Assembly (NCBI GenBank): GCA_036365455.1
Contig: JAWQUS010000030.1
Span: forward strand, 14,218,001 to 14,282,000
Reading direction: 5' to 3'
From: Macrosoma leucophasiata
Taxonomy: Eukaryota > Arthropoda > Insecta > Lepidoptera > Hedylidae
DNA: 64,000 bases
A program made the translations under genes and the position numbers. The notes beneath the pieces are model-generated. The model was not told the origin of the DNA and did not search any database. It was given only the letters and a program-made list of their open reading frames with translations. Shown one piece after another: positions 63,365-64,000 of this stretch; position 1 is the first letter of the stretch, and the number at the start of each line of letters is the position of its first letter.

Positions 63365-63650
63365 TTGTTTTTTTTTATGTAATGGAAGTGGCAAACAAGA
63401 TTGCAGTTCACATTGACGTTAAGTGATAACTGACTGCAGCCTATGGACACTCACACAAAGATCAACGTCAAAATGCAGATGTATTACCACTTCTGACGCC
63501 TAAGGTGTTATGCCTCTGTGCCGGAAATGACAGGGCCGTACATTACCACCTGACCGGAACACGATAGTGCTGAACACTACAATTTAGCGGCAAGTATATT
63601 AGATAATGCAGTGGTGCCTACGCCTGCGAGCTCCGTCACTGGAGCTCGCA
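63365..63650 (-). repeat. Family A SINE-like element, complete but head shortened
   Basis: From TTTTTTTTATGTAATGGAAG to CGTCACTGGAGCTCGCAGTA; the CTACCACC end is lost. Confidence 0.9.
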
Positions 63651-64000
63651 GTAAAAAAAAAGTATTTTAAAGGTGGAAAAGCTGTATACAATCACGTTTA
63701 CGACTTCATCATAAAAAAAAATATAATAACATAGTTCATCTTATCTAGTTTAGCATTTATATACCTATTAGTAAAACGCCAATTAATAACAAACTTAAAC
63801 GATTCCGAAACGCTAGGCTATGGCAGCTTAGTTCTGTATTTCACAATGAAATATGAGGCATGATAACCTACAGCTCTAATAATACCTCCCTCAGTTGACA
63901 ATAATGACAGTTATTATATTGTGGACAACATAAATTTCAGTCCTGAGCGAAAATGAAGCCTATTATATGTCTGGATTCTGTTGGGGTCTATAAATAGGTC
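63651..64000. other. No gene seen
   Basis: AT-rich, no recognised feature up to the window edge. Confidence 0.4.

Overview
The window looks like nuclear DNA of a moth or butterfly. The evidence is AT-rich sequence, genes split by long introns, a eukaryotic tRNA gene, and a dense load of interspersed repeats of kinds I know from Lepidoptera (RTE- and Jockey-type non-LTR retrotransposon tails, tRNA- and 5S-derived SINEs, short TIR elements). There is no sign of operons, prokaryotic genes or viruses. The species cannot be named from the sequence. Family letters (A, B, C and so on) are local labels made for this annotation.

Host genes are few. (1) A + strand gene spans about 42321-52523: a signal-peptide exon (42321-42408), a short exon (48860-48957) and a threonine-rich terminal exon (52191-52523), joined in compatible phases, with a poly(A) signal at 52703. 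It predicts a 172-residue secreted mucin-like protein. (2) The 3' part of a - strand gene: an exon at 62888-63057 and a terminal exon at 60885-60935, also phase-consistent. (3) A tRNA-Leu(AAG) gene at 50997-51077, - strand, inside the second intron of the mucin-like gene. (4) A GC-rich open segment at the extreme left edge that may be an exon of another gene.

Everything else is repeats or sequence I cannot assign. The dominant repeat is family A, a SINE-like element of about 280 bp with more than 40 complete or partial copies. Its start can fold as a hairpin. Its A-rich 3' end resembles the 3' end of a Jockey-like LINE that is also present (6011-6318), which suggests it moves with that LINE's machinery. 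Strand is given as + when the A-rich tail is on the right. Other families are B, a hAT-type MITE with 8-bp target duplications; a 1,477-bp hAT-type element (17274-18750) with 28-bp inverted ends and a perfect 8-bp duplication; G and Q, tRNA-derived SINEs; I, a 5S rRNA-derived SINE; E and others, RTE-type pol fragments; and several short TIR elements.

Layout: 0-5 kb, possible exon, an 11-bp minisatellite, small TIR elements. 5-9 kb, LINE tails and a diverged tandem array interrupted by a family B insertion. 9-17 kb, family A copies nested in older repeats. 17.2-18.8 kb, the hAT-type element. 20-25 kb, a local duplication whose two copies differ by later insertions, and an internally triplicated pol fragment. 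28-38 kb, RTE and Jockey remnants, the best being a reverse transcriptase fragment at 37228-38349. 39.8-41 kb, a 118-bp tandem array in a LINE-like repeat. 42-52.5 kb, the mucin-like gene with repeat-filled introns. 52.8-60 kb, more nested repeats. 60.9-63.1 kb, the - strand gene, its intron holding an inverted SINE pair and a TIR element. Near-perfect hairpins with 16-33 bp arms recur across the window and are not explained by any single family.
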